Source: Candidatus Enterococcus stercoripullorum (GTDB lineage Bacteria > Bacillota > Bacilli > Lactobacillales > Enterococcaceae). From it: a DNA stretch of 48,837 nucleotides. Positions 18,607 through 27,296 of this stretch are shown piece after piece. Each line of letters begins with the position of its first letter. Position 1 is the first letter of the stretch. The notes beneath the pieces were generated by a model, which was not told the DNA's origin, made no database searches, and saw only the letters and a list, made by a program, of their open reading frames with translations. The stretch spans positions 1-48,837 of the forward strand of contig DWVH01000006.1 of the NCBI GenBank assembly GCA_019120335.1, read 5' to 3'. A program made the translations under genes and the position numbers.

Positions 18607-19061
18607 GTGAGTGGATGATTCATATTGTTTTTAGCTTTTTGAGTACGATTGGATTTGGTATTGTTACAAATATCCCTAGAAGAGCATTTGTCGCAGCTGG
18701 TTTTACTGGCGTCTGCGGTTGGTTAGTCTTCTGGCAGTTAAAGACACATCATATGTCTTTAGGTGGGGCGAATTTTTGGGCAGCCTTACTGATTGGTATC
18801 TTAAGTATCTATTTTTCACGTAAACAAAAGATGCCTGTCATTATCTTTCATATTCCAAGCCTATTTTTGCTTGTACCTGGTGGCCCGGCTTACTTAGCCA
18901 TTCGTCTGTTTATTAGTGGCAATACATCGGCAGCTTTTACCCAAATTAGCATCGTGACTATCACTGCGGCTAGTATTGCAGGTGCCTTTATGATGAGCAA
19001 TTTAGTAGAAAGAATTGTTTTAAAGATATCAAATTTACAAAAAAAGCGTAAAAAAATATAA
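18603..19061 (+). CDS. ThrE-type exporter, C-terminal component
   Basis: A 152-residue membrane protein with about five helices, equivalent to the C-terminal half of ThrE (YjjB-like, DUF3815). Seen: GFGIVTNIPRRAFVAAGFTGVCGW near the start and HIPSLFLLVPGGPAYLAIR in the middle, both family hallmarks. The start is the ATG at 18603, which overlaps the upstream stop as ATGA and has AGGAGG six bases before. The ATG two codons earlier abuts the ribosome site. It likely forms the exporter with the upstream protein. Confidence 0.88.
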   Translation: MSEWMIHIVFSFLSTIGFGIVTNIPRRAFVAAGFTGVCGWLVFWQLKTHHMSLGGANFWAALLIGILSIYFSRKQKMPVIIFHIPSLFLLVPGGPAYLAIRLFISGNTSAAFTQISIVTITAASIAGAFMMSNLVERIVLKISNLQKKRKKI

Positions 19062-19079
19062 AATCGGTCTTAAGTTCTA

Positions 19080-19108
19080 TTCTCAAATACATCAAAAACT
19101 ACTATAAT
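19080..19108 (+). promoter_or_regulatory. Promoter of the TVP38-like gene
   Basis: TTCTCA (19080-19085), 17 bases, TATAAT (19103-19108). Confidence 0.6.
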
Positions 19109-19140
19109 GATTATAGATAATTTGGAAAAGGAGATTCTCT

Positions 19141-19737
19141 ATGAACATTGAACTATCCCGTAAAATCGTCAGCTTCATTTCATTTTGTGGCTTAGTTGCA
19201 ACGATTATTGTTACGATTTATTTTTATCGCTTAGGACTATTCAAAGATATTCATTCCTTGCGACTGTATATAGAGAATGCCGCAATCTTTGGTCCATTTA
19301 TCTTTATTCTTTTACAAATCATTCAAGTAGTTGTGCCGATTATTCCTGGTGGGATATCCACTGCTGCTGGTGTAGTCATATTTGGTCCTTTTTGGGGATT
19401 CGTTTATAATTATGTGGGTATTTGCATCGGGTCTGTCATTGTTTTCCTACTTGCTAGAAAATACGGTAAGCCATTCATTTTAAGTATGATTAGTGAAAAG
19501 ACCTTTAACAAATATACGCATTGGTTAGATAATCAAAAGAGATTTGAGCGCTTATTTTCTTTAGCCATCCTCTTACCGGTTGCTCCTGATGATGCCTTAT
19601 GTATGATTGCTGGTCTCACAGAAATCAGCCTTAAGAAATTCACTTGGATTATCTTATTATGCAAACCAGCAACGATTCTAGCTTACAGTATGGCCTTAAT
19701 TTATGGGGCAAACTGGCTAACCAATTTATTCAGTTAA
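19141..19737 (+). CDS. TVP38/TMEM64-family membrane protein (VTT domain)
   Basis: A 198-residue integral membrane protein with about five helices. The VTT (DedA-like) core is visible: FGPFIFILLQIIQVVVPIIPGG, then the glycine-rich GVVIFGPFWGFVYNYVGICIGSVIVFLLARKYG, with the conserved Arg, and LLPVAPDDALCMIAGL. Related proteins act in lipid scrambling or membrane homeostasis; the exact role here is unknown. AAGGAG lies eight bases before the ATG. It has its own promoter and terminator. Confidence 0.85.
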   Translation: MNIELSRKIVSFISFCGLVATIIVTIYFYRLGLFKDIHSLRLYIENAAIFGPFIFILLQIIQVVVPIIPGGISTAAGVVIFGPFWGFVYNYVGICIGSVIVFLLARKYGKPFILSMISEKTFNKYTHWLDNQKRFERLFSLAILLPVAPDDALCMIAGLTEISLKKFTWIILLCKPATILAYSMALIYGANWLTNLFS

Positions 19738-19743
19738 GAAAAC

Positions 19744-19783
19744 ACGACTACCCCATTTATTTTGTGGTAGTCGTTTTATTTTA
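19744..19783 (+). terminator. Terminator after the TVP38-like gene
   Basis: Stem ACGACTACC/GGTAGTCGT (19744-19752 and 19766-19774) with a T-rich tail. Confidence 0.87.
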
Positions 19784-19816
19784 TACTTAAATATTTAGAT
19801 AACGAATTCAAAATAT

Positions 19817-19845
19817 TTGCCAAATTATACCATTTGTGCTAAAAT
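19817..19845 (+). promoter_or_regulatory. Promoter of the 49-residue orphan
   Basis: TTGCCA (19817-19822), 17 bases, TAAAAT (19840-19845) with TGC before it, an extended -10. Confidence 0.65.
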
Positions 19846-19894
19846 GAACAATGTAAAGGGGTTACAATATTAAATAATTAAAGGAGGTCGTATT

Positions 19895-20044
19895 ATGACT
19901 TACAAAAACACAAATCTTGTTTATCGAATTGCTTTTGACACAACACAAAATGTCTTTATCGCAATTGATGCTAACAACGAAAACAACTGTGCCTATGGTG
20001 TAACAATTGAACAAGCAGTGGCAAACCTTGTTGCAAACAAATAA
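19895..20044 (+). CDS. Small orphan protein, HicB-like half fold
   Basis: A 49-residue protein with excellent expression signals: an extended -10 promoter, AAGGAGG seven bases before the ATG, and a strong terminator 47 bases after the stop. The sequence VYRIAFDTTQNVFIAID followed by YGVTIEQAVANLVANK resembles the strand-strand-helix start of HicB antitoxins (partial RNase H fold), whose helix usually reads GxTxEEAlxNl. No HicA toxin gene lies next to it and no DNA-binding domain is present. The resemblance is by eye only; it may instead be an unrelated small enterococcal protein. Confidence 0.75.
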   Translation: MTYKNTNLVYRIAFDTTQNVFIAIDANNENNCAYGVTIEQAVANLVANK

Positions 20045-20059
20045 AGAAAGGAAAACATC

Positions 20060-20089
20060 ATGCCCACAAATCCAAATAGCCTACTTTAA
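20060..20089 (+). CDS. Possible nine-residue peptide ORF
   Basis: AAAGAAAGG stands eight bases before an ATG that opens the nine-codon frame MPTNPNSLL and a TAA. The stop lies one base before the terminator stem. The spacing is good for translation, but a frame this short can arise by chance. Confidence 0.3.
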   Translation: MPTNPNSLL

Positions 20090-20090
20090 G

Positions 20091-20127
20091 AATCATCTTT
20101 AGTTCTCACGCTAAGGATGATTTTTTT
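20091..20127 (+). terminator. Terminator after the small orphan gene
   Basis: Twelve-pair stem AATCATCTTTAG/CTAAGGATGATT (two G-U pairs), loop of eight, then seven T. Confidence 0.9.
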
Positions 20128-20137
20128 ACTCTTAAAC

Positions 20138-20171
20138 AAAAAAAGACTTAACCCTCGATTAGAGAGCTAAG
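20138..20171 (-). terminator. Terminator after pgi
   Basis: Minus strand ten-pair stem CTTAGCTCTC/GAGGGTTAAG (20147-20156 and 20162-20171), loop of five, then TCTTTTTTT. Confidence 0.85.
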
Positions 20172-20188
20172 CCTTAAAATTTTAGAAA

Positions 20189-21535
20189 TTATAGACGTTC
20201 ATTTAATTCTTTCGCTAATTCTTCAAAACCTGGTTTACCTAATAAAGCAAACATGTTTTTCTTGTAAGCTTCAACGCCTGGTTGGTCAAATGGATTAACC
20301 CCATTTAAGTAACCAGATATACCTACAGCAATTTCAAAGAAGTAAATGACATAACCTAATGTATAAGCATCCATTTCAGGTAATTTCACTAACATATTTG
20401 GTACATTACCATCTGTATGCGCTAATAAAGTACCTTCGAAGGCTTTTGTATTTACAAAGTCAACTTCTTTACCTTGTAAGTAACCTAAACCATCTAAGTC
20501 ATCTTCTTGGGTAGGAATTACAACAGACTTACGAGGTTTTTCAACTTTCACAACTGTTTCAAAAATATTTCTTACACCGTCTTGGATTGTTTGACCAACA
20601 GAGTGCAAGTCAGTTGAGAAGTTAGCGCTTGAAGGATAGATACCTTTTTGATCTTTACCTTCAGATTCACCATATAATTGTTTCCACCATTCAGAGAAGT
20701 ATTGCATTCCTGGTTCGTAGTTAACTAAGATTTCGATGGCTTTACCTTTACGATATAAAATGTTACGTAAAGCTGCATATTGATAAGCTTCATTTTCTTC
20801 TAAGCTATCAGATGAGTAAGCAACTTGAGCATCAGCCGCACCTTTCATTAAAGCATCAATATCTGCACCACTTACAGCAATTGGTAATAAACCAACTGGC
20901 GTTAATACAGTGAAACGTCCACCAACATCATCTGGAATGACAAATGTTTGCCAACCTTCCGCATCTGCTTCAACTTTTACAGCACCGCGCGCACGGTCAG
21001 TTGTTGCGTAGATACGTTTGTTTGCTTCTTCACGTCCATATTTTTTAATTAATAATTCTTTGAACACACGGAAGGCAATTGCAGGTTCAGTCGTTGTACC
21101 TGATTTAGAGATAACGTTCACTGAGAAATCACGGTCGCCAATTAATTCAATTAAATCAGCTAAGTAAGTTGAAGAAATTGAGTTACCGGCAAAGAAGATT
21201 TGTGGTGTTTTACGTCCATCTTTAGGTAAAACATTGTAGAATGAATGATTTAAAAATTCAATTGCTGCACGTGCCCCTAAATAAGAACCGCCAATACCAA
21301 TGACAACAAGTACTTCAGAATCTTCTTGGATTTTTTTCGCTGCTGCTTTGATACGCGCAAATTCTTCTTTATCATAGTTTGTTGGTAAATCTAACCAACC
21401 AACAAAGTCGTTACCAGGACCTGTTTTTTCTCTTAAAGCTTTGTCTGCTGCTGTCACTTGTGTTTGCATGTAAGCTAATTCATGTTCACTAACAAATGGA
21501 GCTAATTTTGAATAATCAAATTTAATGTGAGCCAT
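20189..21535 (-). CDS. pgi: Glucose-6-phosphate isomerase
   Basis: Interconverts glucose-6-phosphate and fructose-6-phosphate. The 448 residues match the short Firmicute form. Seen: [19 protein letters not shown], the sugar-phosphate loop [35 protein letters not shown], the catalytic Glu in [23 protein letters not shown], and [16 protein letters not shown] precedes the ATG. Monocistronic. Confidence 0.97.
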   Translation of the reverse strand: MAHIKFDYSKLAPFVSEHELAYMQTQVTAADKALREKTGPGNDFVGWLDLPTNYDKEEFARIKAAAKKIQEDSEVLVVIGIGGSYLGARAAIEFLNHSFYNVLPKDGRKTPQIFFAGNSISSTYLADLIELIGDRDFSVNVISKSGTTTEPAIAFRVFKELLIKKYGREEANKRIYATTDRARGAVKVEADAEGWQTFVIPDDVGGRFTVLTPVGLLPIAVSGADIDALMKGAADAQVAYSSDSLEENEAYQYAALRNILYRKGKAIEILVNYEPGMQYFSEWWKQLYGESEGKDQKGIYPSSANFSTDLHSVGQTIQDGVRNIFETVVKVEKPRKSVVIPTQEDDLDGLGYLQGKEVDFVNTKAFEGTLLAHTDGNVPNMLVKLPEMDAYTLGYVIYFFEIAVGISGYLNGVNPFDQPGVEAYKKNMFALLGKPGFEELAKELNERL

Positions 21536-21575
21536 TGTTTTCCTCCTAAAATGATTCGTCGTTTTTACAGTTATT

Positions 21576-21604
21576 ACTTTACGTGTTTTGTTTCAATTTT
21601 TCAA
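21576..21604 (-). promoter_or_regulatory. pgi promoter
   Basis: Minus strand TTGAAA (21599-21604), 17 bases, TAAAGT (21576-21581). Confidence 0.55.
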
Positions 21605-21665
21605 GTAAATTCCCTAAAATTAGTGAAAAAAAACGCGAAATTTAATGAAACCTTCAATCACTTCT

Positions 21666-21710
21666 AAAAAAGGAGCCTGCAACTAGCAAAACGACTAGAT
21701 TGAAAGCTCC
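21666..21710 (-). terminator. Terminator after gdhA
   Basis: A long hairpin. The base GGAGC/GCTCC (21672-21676 and 21706-21710) encloses a second stem around CTAG/CTAG, and six T follow on the minus strand. Confidence 0.82.
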
Positions 21711-21748
21711 AGATGTCTATTTTTTTCCAGATAAATCGATTATATTTT

Positions 21749-23098
21749 CTAGACTAATCCTTGAGCACTCATCGCTTTAGCCACACGTTCAAAGCCTGCA
21801 ATATTCGCACCTAATAATAAGTTATGGCTTTGGTTAAAGTGAGTGGCTGTATCACGACAAGCACGGTAAATATTGTGCATGATATCATCCAATTTAGCAT
21901 CGACTTCTTCTTTTGTCCAAGCTAAGCGTTGTGAGTTTTGGCTCATTTCTAAAGCAGATACAGCAACTCCACCTGCATTAGCGGCTTTACCCGGGCAATA
22001 TTGTACACCATTTTCGATAAAGTAGTTGGCTGCTTCTAAAGTAGATGGCATGTTCGCACCTTCTGCAACGACTTTAACCCCATTTGCGACTAATTGTTTG
22101 GCTTGATCTAAATTAATTTCATTTTGAGTCGCACTTGGGAAGGCTAAGTCCGCTTTTAGATTTGCATTCCAAACTGAATCATTGGCTACATATTTTGCTG
22201 AAGGACGTTTGGCTTGATAGCTTGTTAATCTTTCACGCTTCACTTCTTTGATTTCTTTTAGTAAGTCTAAGTCGATTCCTTCTTCATCCACGATATATCC
22301 GCTTGAATCTGAACATGAAATGACTTTAGCGCCTAATTGTTGAAGTTTTTCGATAGTATAGATTGCTACATTTCCACTACCAGATACAATCGCAGTCTTA
22401 CCATTAAAGTCTTCATTTTGATCAGCTAGTAAATGTTTAACAAAGTAAACAGCACCATAACCAGTCGCTTCAGTACGTCCTAAGCTTCCCCAGAAAGATA
22501 GCGGTTTGCCAGTTAAGACACCTGCATCGTATTGTTTTAAGCGTTTATATTGACCAAATAAGTAACCAATCTCGCGGCCACCTACACCGATATCACCTGC
22601 AGGAACGTCTGTATCTGGTCCAATATGTTTGGCTAATTCTGTCATGAAGCTTTGGCAAAAACGCATAATTTCCGCATCTGATTTGCCTTTAGGGTCAAAG
22701 TCACTACCACCTTTACCCCCACCAATTGGTAAACCTGTCAAACTATTTTTAAAGATTTGCTCAAAAGCTAAGAATTTCAAAATACTTAAGTTTACACTAG
22801 GATGGAAACGCAAACCACCTTTATATGGTCCTAAAGCAGAATTAAATTGGATACGGTAGCCACGGTTCACTTGCCAATTACCATTATCATCTTGCCAAGG
22901 CACACGGAATTGGACTAAGCGTTCTGGCTCAGTAATAATTGCCAATAAATTTTGATCCACATATTCTGGATGTTCTTCTAAAAATGGGACAACGGTTTCC
23001 ATAAATTCATCAATTGCTTGTAAAAACTCTGCTTGGTGACTGTCTTTTGCATGCAACTCTGCTTGAATTTTCTCAACATATTCCGTTACTTTACTCAT
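21749..23098 (-). CDS. gdhA: NADP-type glutamate dehydrogenase
   Basis: Makes glutamate from 2-oxoglutarate and ammonium. The 449 residues match the hexameric enzyme of about 447. Seen: YKGGLRFHPSVNLSILKFLAFEQ, the catalytic Lys in LPIGGGKGGSDFDPKGKSDAE, PAGDIGVGGREIGYLFG, and the dinucleotide fold VSGSGNVAIYTIEKL. The sequence type is that of anabolic NADP enzymes; cofactor choice is inferred. The start is the ATG at 23098 with GGAAGGAAG ten bases before. The TTG at 23107 is one or two bases from that site and cannot serve. Confidence 0.95.
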   Translation of the reverse strand: MSKVTEYVEKIQAELHAKDSHQAEFLQAIDEFMETVVPFLEEHPEYVDQNLLAIITEPERLVQFRVPWQDDNGNWQVNRGYRIQFNSALGPYKGGLRFHPSVNLSILKFLAFEQIFKNSLTGLPIGGGKGGSDFDPKGKSDAEIMRFCQSFMTELAKHIGPDTDVPAGDIGVGGREIGYLFGQYKRLKQYDAGVLTGKPLSFWGSLGRTEATGYGAVYFVKHLLADQNEDFNGKTAIVSGSGNVAIYTIEKLQQLGAKVISCSDSSGYIVDEEGIDLDLLKEIKEVKRERLTSYQAKRPSAKYVANDSVWNANLKADLAFPSATQNEINLDQAKQLVANGVKVVAEGANMPSTLEAANYFIENGVQYCPGKAANAGGVAVSALEMSQNSQRLAWTKEEVDAKLDDIMHNIYRACRDTATHFNQSHNLLLGANIAGFERVAKAMSAQGLV

Positions 23099-23350
23099 AA
23101 ACCACAACTTCCTTCCTGTTTTTCATCATAAAATTTCATCACGTCAATATAACATGATAATGAACGTTACATCTATAAGTTTTTTCTTCACCCATCAACA
23201 GTGATATCCGAATGATTTTCAAAAAAACAAGTGAAAGGCTCGGAAAAATAAAATAGATATGATATATTGTAACTGAAAATTGAAAATATTTCATCTATTT
23301 TGCTGAAAAAATAGTAAAATAATTCATTAAAATTAGGATGTGAGAAAAAT

Positions 23351-24613
23351 TTGCAAAAATATGATGTTATTGTCATCGGTGGCGGTACGAGTGGTATGAT
23401 GGCAGCAATTAGCGCTAGTGAAAACGGGGCAAAAGTACTGCTTATTGAAAAAAAACGTAAATTCGGTAAAAAATTATTGATGACTGGAGGCGGACGTTGT
23501 AATGTTACCAATAGTCAATCAGTCGAACATTTAATAGAACACATTCCAGGAAATGGTCGCTTTTTATATAGTACTTTTAATCAATGGAATAACCAAGATA
23601 TTATCCAATTTTTTACCCAAGCAGGCGTGCAATTAAAAGAAGAAGATCACGGACGAATGTTTCCCACTACTGATTCGTCCAAAACAATTGTTGATTGCCT
23701 TGTTTCTAAACTAAAAGAAAACCATGTTGAATTATGCATGAAAACGACGGTTGAAAAACTCATCCATGATGGTCGTACCATTCAAGGAGTGAGATGTGAT
23801 AAAGGAGATTTTTTTGCACCGAGTGTCATTATCGCCACAGGTGGTAAAACATACCCATCCACTGGGGCAACTGGCGATGGTTATCAATTAGCAAAACAAG
23901 TAAAACATCAAATCACGCCACTATACCCGACAGAATCGCCGCTAATCAGTGAAGCAGATTTTATCCAGGAACGTACCTTACAAGGATTATCTTTACGTGA
24001 TGTGCAATTAACGGTTTTAAATCAAAAAGGGAAAACCGTGACAAGTCACACCATGGATTTACTATTTACTCATTTTGGAATTTCAGGTCCAGCTGCTTTA
24101 AGATGTTCTTCTTTTGTTAATCAGCTTCTGAAAAAACAAACACCTGTGATTGTCGAATTGGACTGTTTACCAGAACTAACCACTAATCAGCTGAATCAAA
24201 AAATTACTCAAATGCTTCAGGAAAACGAGAAGAAACAAGTAAACAATGCGTTGAAAGGAATATTGCCAGAGCGGTTACTTACCTTTTATCTTGAACGATT
24301 GCACCTAGTAGATCTAATGAGTAAACAAGTCACGTCAAAAAAAATCGAGGCCTTAGTAAAACTGATTAAAGCTTTTCAAATACCGATTATCCGCACCTTT
24401 GCTTTAGAAAAATCATTTGTTACTGGTGGCGGTATCTCTTTAAAAGAAATCAATCCCAAAACCTTAGAAAGTAAAAAAATGATGGGGTTATATGCTTGTG
24501 GTGAAGTCTTAGATATTAATGGTTATACAGGCGGCTACAATATTACAGCAGCTTTTTGTACTGGTCATGTAGCAGGCAGGCACGCAGCTCAAACAGCACT
24601 ATGGCAAAGTTAA
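23351..24613 (+). CDS. BaiN/HI0933-family flavoprotein
   Basis: A FAD-dependent oxidoreductase of 420 residues. Seen: the N-terminal dinucleotide fold DVIVIGGGTSGMMAAISASENGAKVLLIEK, then the HI0933 family signature KLLMTGGGRCNVTN, GRMFPTTDSSKTIVDCL, IIATGGKTYPSTGATGDGYQLAK, and the C-terminal FAD loop YACGEVLDINGYTGGYNITAAFCTGHVAG. Family members are conserved but mostly uncharacterised; BaiN of gut clostridia acts in bile-acid reduction, which need not apply here. It starts at TTG with a weak AGGA site. Monocistronic. Confidence 0.88.
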   Translation: MQKYDVIVIGGGTSGMMAAISASENGAKVLLIEKKRKFGKKLLMTGGGRCNVTNSQSVEHLIEHIPGNGRFLYSTFNQWNNQDIIQFFTQAGVQLKEEDHGRMFPTTDSSKTIVDCLVSKLKENHVELCMKTTVEKLIHDGRTIQGVRCDKGDFFAPSVIIATGGKTYPSTGATGDGYQLAKQVKHQITPLYPTESPLISEADFIQERTLQGLSLRDVQLTVLNQKGKTVTSHTMDLLFTHFGISGPAALRCSSFVNQLLKKQTPVIVELDCLPELTTNQLNQKITQMLQENEKKQVNNALKGILPERLLTFYLERLHLVDLMSKQVTSKKIEALVKLIKAFQIPIIRTFALEKSFVTGGGISLKEINPKTLESKKMMGLYACGEVLDINGYTGGYNITAAFCTGHVAGRHAAQTALWQS

Positions 24614-24621
24614 AAGCAGGC

Positions 24622-24651
24622 AAAAAAGAGGGGACTCGCCCCTCTTTTTTT
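24622..24651. terminator. Bidirectional terminator
   Basis: Stem GAGGGG/CCCCTC with a loop of five, flanked by A on one side and T on the other. It is shared by the flavoprotein and the convergent ybaK gene. Confidence 0.9.
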
Positions 24652-24654
24652 TGA

Positions 24655-25146
24655 TTACTTTTCTAAAGTTAAATCAACGAATTTGCCACGAACTAAGCCA
24701 GCTAAATCATTTGGTGCCAGCTCCATTTGTACCCCGCGCTTTCCTGCTGATACCATAATAGTAGCAAAATTTAAGGCTGACTGATCAAAATACGTTGGAA
24801 AAAGTTTTTTCATTCCAACTGGCGAACAACCACCACGAATATAGCCCGTTAAATTCTCTAAGTCTTTTAGATGAAGCATTTCTACCTTTTTATTGCCACT
24901 TTCCTTGGCGATTTTTTTCAAATCTAATTCTTGATTGCTGGGAATAACTGCTACAACCGGACCAGTCTTATTGCCCACAGCTACCAACGTCTTGAAAATT
25001 TGTGCTTCATTTTGGTTGAGTTCTTCAGCCACATGTTTCGCACCTAAATCATCCTCAGAAAAAGTATAAGTATGCTCTTGATAAGGAATCTTTTTTTGCT
25101 CTACGATACGAATTGCGTTTGTTTTTACTTGTTTTTTCTTAGCCAT
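24655..25146 (-). CDS. ybaK: Cys-tRNA(Pro) deacylase YbaK/EbsC
   Basis: A cytosolic editing protein of 163 residues that clears Cys mischarged on tRNA-Pro. Seen: IFKTLVAVGNKTGPVVAVIPSNQELDLKK with the conserved Lys, the glycine loop GYIRGGCSPVGMKKLFPT typical of YbaK, and MVSAGKRGVQMELAPNDL. The ATG overlaps the aroD stop by eight bases and its AAAGGAAG lies inside aroD, so it is translationally linked. It is the last gene of the rlmI-like/aroD/ybaK operon. The E. faecalis homologue is known as EbsC. Confidence 0.93.
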   Translation of the reverse strand: MAKKKQVKTNAIRIVEQKKIPYQEHTYTFSEDDLGAKHVAEELNQNEAQIFKTLVAVGNKTGPVVAVIPSNQELDLKKIAKESGNKKVEMLHLKDLENLTGYIRGGCSPVGMKKLFPTYFDQSALNFATIMVSAGKRGVQMELAPNDLAGLVRGKFVDLTLEK

Positions 25147-25897
25147 TTGTTTCTTCCTTTACTGAATCTTTCATACTTAATGTGGACAGTATTTGCTCGA
25201 GCATTTCTACTTGAATCTGACCAGGAGCAGAATTTTCACCAAAATAACCAAATGTAAAGCGCGATCCCATAAGTTCACCAGCGACTCGGGTTACCTTGCC
25301 TAATTCACCCATCGCCATTACTGCTAAAGGTAAATCATAAAAAGTATGTGCTTTTTCAATTAAACTCATCGTACGTAAAACATCATTTAACTGTTGCGGC
25401 ATCAAAGCAAGTTTGCCTATATCGGCCCCCATTTGATGCATCAAGCCAATTTTAAAAATTAATTCAGCGTCTTTAGGAGTACGCTTGAAATCATGATAGC
25501 TCATCAAACAAATGGTCTGCGTATCTTTTAATTGTTTGATAAAATTTCTGCCCAAAAACTCTGCTTGAGCCAATTCAATATCTATCATATCCACCAATTG
25601 TAACTTACAGACGCTCAGACATAATTCTTTATAATCTTCCAAACGAATTTGCGCCTGACCACCTTCTTCTTTGGTGCGGAAGGTAAAAAGTAACTCCTTA
25701 TTTGATAATTTATTACGCAAAGTACGAAGTGTAACCAAAACATGCTCTAAATCCAGAATTTCTGTAAAATAATCTGCGCGCCATTCGACCATTTCGACTG
25801 AACTATTGCGAATTTTTTCCGCTTGTGCCATTAATTCTTCGGTTGTCCTTCCTGTTAATGGGACACAAATTTTTGGACGCTGATAACTCGTTGACAT
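25139..25897 (-). CDS. aroD: 3-dehydroquinate dehydratase, type I
   Basis: Third step of the shikimate pathway, making 3-dehydroshikimate by a Schiff base. The 252 residues match the type I enzyme. Seen: KICVPLTGRTTEEL at the start, MVEWRADYF with the substrate Glu/Arg, the catalytic His in MSYHDFKRTP, the Schiff-base Lys in IGKLALMPQ, and MGELGKVTRVAGELMGSRFTF. GGAAGG lies five bases before the ATG. It sits between an rRNA methyltransferase gene 18 bases upstream and ybaK, with no other shikimate genes nearby. Confidence 0.95.
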   Translation of the reverse strand: MSTSYQRPKICVPLTGRTTEELMAQAEKIRNSSVEMVEWRADYFTEILDLEHVLVTLRTLRNKLSNKELLFTFRTKEEGGQAQIRLEDYKELCLSVCKLQLVDMIDIELAQAEFLGRNFIKQLKDTQTICLMSYHDFKRTPKDAELIFKIGLMHQMGADIGKLALMPQQLNDVLRTMSLIEKAHTFYDLPLAVMAMGELGKVTRVAGELMGSRFTFGYFGENSAPGQIQVEMLEQILSTLSMKDSVKEETNG

Positions 25898-25915
25898 ACA
25901 ATCCTTCCTCTCCCT

Positions 25916-27082
25916 TTATAATTTCTGATAAATAAATACTTTTAAATAATTGCTTTCTTCGTATTTCTCATTTGCGACAAAATCAGCTGGTAATTGATAA
26001 CTCTCGACTAGTCGGTATTGCACGTGAGCAGCTTGGAAACTTTTCTCGATCATTTTTTTAAACTTAGCCACTGTAACATTACTTGCATTAGTCGAAGCGA
26101 CAATCATCCCTTTATCTGCTAAAATCGGTAAACTATCCGTAATCAAATCACCATAATTTTTAGCGACAGTAAAGACCTTCTTGCCATTTCGTGCAAAACT
26201 CGGCGGATCCAATACAATCACATCATACTGCAACCCTTTTTTCTTGGCGTAACGGAAATAATCAAAGGTATCCATCACATGAATTTTATGATTTTCTAAG
26301 GTAAAGCCATTGACTGCAAACTGCTCCTTGGTTTTTTCAAGGCTGCGTTTAGCTAAATCCACACTAGTCGTACTGCTCGCTCCTCCAAAAGCCGCAGCAA
26401 CTGAAAAAGCTCCTGTATAGCTAAACATATTTAAGACACGTTTTCCCATAGCTAATCCATCCACTAAACGGCCACGAACTTCATGTTGATCTAAAAATAT
26501 CCCTGTCATCCAACCTTCATTTAAGTAGGTAGCATATTGGACATTATTTTCTTTCACCATTAATGGTTCTGGAGCCACTTTGCCAAAATAATGGTTTGAT
26601 TCAGGCAAGTCACTCTTAAAACGATTTTTCTCATAAATACCTAAAATTTCAGGATATACTTTGAGAAAATTCTCCATAATCAATTGACGATGATGGTAAA
26701 TTGTCGTGTTGTACCAAGAAACAACTGCATAACCAGCATAATAATCAATAGTCAAACCACCAATACCATCGCCTTCTCCATTAAAAATTCGAAAAGCATT
26801 GGTATCCTCAGCATGAAAATAAGCATTACGTTTTTGTTTCGCTTCTTTAAATTTTTGCGCAAAGAACTGACCATCAATTGACTCATCCTTTAAAGACAAA
26901 ATCCAACCAATTCCTTTGTTTTGCTCCCCTAGATATCCTTTAGCAATAAAACGCTTCTTTTCATCGACAAAATCTATCCACTCAAGCGTTGGTTGCAAAT
27001 CTAAAACGTCTTCTTTTCGTACCAAAGGATAGCCCTGTAAAAACTTCTTCTTGGCTTGATTGATAACTATAACTTTTGGCAT
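25916..27082 (-). CDS. Class I rRNA methyltransferase, RlmI family
   Basis: A SAM-dependent RNA cytosine methyltransferase of 388 residues. The N-terminal PUA-like domain (about 1-75) is followed by a central domain with EGDGIGGLTIDYYAGYAVVSW and a Rossmann methyltransferase domain. Motif I is VLNMFSYTGAFSVAAAFGGA and motif IV is DVIVLDPPSFARNGK, both close to RlmI, which makes m5C1962 in 23S rRNA. It heads the operon with aroD and ybaK. CGGAG lies a few bases before the ATG. The target site is inferred from the family only. Confidence 0.9.
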   Translation of the reverse strand: MPKVIVINQAKKKFLQGYPLVRKEDVLDLQPTLEWIDFVDEKKRFIAKGYLGEQNKGIGWILSLKDESIDGQFFAQKFKEAKQKRNAYFHAEDTNAFRIFNGEGDGIGGLTIDYYAGYAVVSWYNTTIYHHRQLIMENFLKVYPEILGIYEKNRFKSDLPESNHYFGKVAPEPLMVKENNVQYATYLNEGWMTGIFLDQHEVRGRLVDGLAMGKRVLNMFSYTGAFSVAAAFGGASSTTSVDLAKRSLEKTKEQFAVNGFTLENHKIHVMDTFDYFRYAKKKGLQYDVIVLDPPSFARNGKKVFTVAKNYGDLITDSLPILADKGMIVASTNASNVTVAKFKKMIEKSFQAAHVQYRLVESYQLPADFVANEKYEESNYLKVFIYQKL

Positions 27083-27114
27083 TTTTTTCTCCGTTTCTCT
27101 CTCTTTGTTAAGAA

Positions 27115-27120
27115 ATTATA
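27115..27120 (-). promoter_or_regulatory. Extended -10 box of the rlmI-like/aroD/ybaK operon
   Basis: Minus strand TGT followed by a perfect TATAAT, about 33 bases before the start codon. The -35 region is poor. Confidence 0.55.
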
Positions 27121-27204
27121 ACACAAAATGAGAAAAAAGACGAAAAAAGCTCAAATCCAATTATAAAGAAAGATTAAATTCTAATGATGGTCCTCGAAGT
27201 TCAA

Positions 27205-27233
27205 TTGACAGTCGATTTTAAGATGGGTAAAAT
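27205..27233 (+). promoter_or_regulatory. ltaS promoter
   Basis: TTGACA (27205-27210), 17 bases, TAAAAT (27228-27233). Confidence 0.78.
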
Positions 27234-27296
27234 GGAAAAGAATAGTATGTAAACTTATGAAAATATGTAAATAAAAGAAAAGAGGGGAATTTTCCT

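Noticed and set aside
23099-23350. Regulatory palindrome ATCAcGT...ACaTGAT before gdhA
   Set aside because: The arms have mismatches and no second copy or known motif; likely chance in AT-rich DNA.
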